A DNA stretch of 38,349 bases from a virus: positions 1 through 38,349 of the IMG/VR virus record IMGVR_UViG_3300033816_000055; one strand, given 5' to 3'. Made by a program: the position numbers and the translations under genes. Positions 38,182 through 38,349 of this stretch are shown piece after piece. Within the stretch, counting starts at the first letter, position 1. Each line of letters starts with the position of its first letter. The notes under the pieces were generated by a model that made no database searches, had not been told where the DNA came from, and saw nothing but the letters and a program-made list of their open reading frames with translations.

Positions 38182-38349
38182 CTAATTCTCCGTCTCAATT
38201 GTTACGGTCCCTACTTGACCAGTGCCTAATAGCGTATTTGGAAGACCAAATAAACCCAAAGGATCATTTAGTCCTACAGGGTTCCAACCCCACTGGATTA
38301 TGCGACTACCGTCACTTGGGTTATTGTTCGGGTTAAGGCCCGATTGGTA
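38182..38349 (-). CDS. Partial virion protein (C-terminal 55 residues)
   Basis: An ORF runs from the right edge on the - strand to a TAG at 38182-38184. Its visible tail (SRIIQWGWNPVGL, DPLGLFGLPNTL, then GTGQVGTVTIETEN) shares the 'G-x-V-G-T-V-x-[IV]' core with the repeat protein at 29068. It is probably a structural protein, cut by the window edge. Confidence 0.55.
   Translation of the reverse strand, partial: YQSGLNPNNNPSDGSRIIQWGWNPVGLNDPLGLFGLPNTLLGTGQVGTVTIETEN

Overview
This window reads as part of a short-tailed (podovirus-like) tailed-phage genome, probably an environmental and apparently lytic phage. Genes are tightly packed and many stops and starts overlap (ATGA, TAATG, TAGTG). 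There is a phage replisome, a long set of virion proteins and a lysis cassette, and no bacterial housekeeping gene, rRNA or tRNA was seen. The host cannot be read from the sequence. No integrase, terminase, portal, major capsid or RNA polymerase gene is in the window; the head genes would be expected beyond the right edge.

Left arm, + strand, 1-12498 (early/replication). A partial gene and a run of small unknown or helix-turn-helix (HTH) proteins come first. They are followed by a family A DNA polymerase with 3'-5' exonuclease, more small HTH/SANT-like proteins, a GT-A glycosyltransferase, an HTH protein with a DUF6378-like domain, a Cas4/RecB-like nuclease with an apparent Fe-S cysteine set, an HNH-like basic protein and an SNF2-type helicase. 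A short control region at about 7778-7845 (promoter-like boxes, inverted repeat, hairpin) precedes a coiled-coil protein, a likely ssDNA-binding protein with an acidic tail and an XRE-type HTH protein. After a 14-bp palindrome comes a fused archaeo-eukaryotic-type primase-helicase, then a small basic protein. Together these supply priming, unwinding, synthesis, ssDNA coating and end processing.

A hairpin terminator at 12544-12580 separates the two arms, which converge.

Right arm, - strand, 38349-12575 (late). In transcription order: small proteins and a gp11/SU10-like tail adaptor; small structural proteins; a fibre module (a collagen-like plus seven-bladed-propeller fibre, a second fibre, a glycine-rich adhesin, and two related fibre-assembly chaperones); a lysis module (lipoprotein, two related membrane proteins of which one carries an EF-hand-like loop, a GH19-type endolysin, and a small one-TM protein); three more fibre/appendage proteins; a nozzle-like protein; and then a block resembling T7 gp13-gp16. 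That block holds a glycine-zipper protein, a GNAT/gp13-like protein, a Q-rich protein, a proline/methionine-rich protein and a 2350-residue ejection protein with an HEAVH motif. This suggests a T7-like virion plan in which the fibre and lysis genes sit between the adaptor and the nozzle. The most interesting items are the closed seven-bladed propeller fibre, the paralogous membrane-protein pair with an EF-hand extension, the HExxH-bearing giant virion protein, the recurring xA-x-GG boxes in internal proteins, and the Leu-type residue in polymerase motif B.
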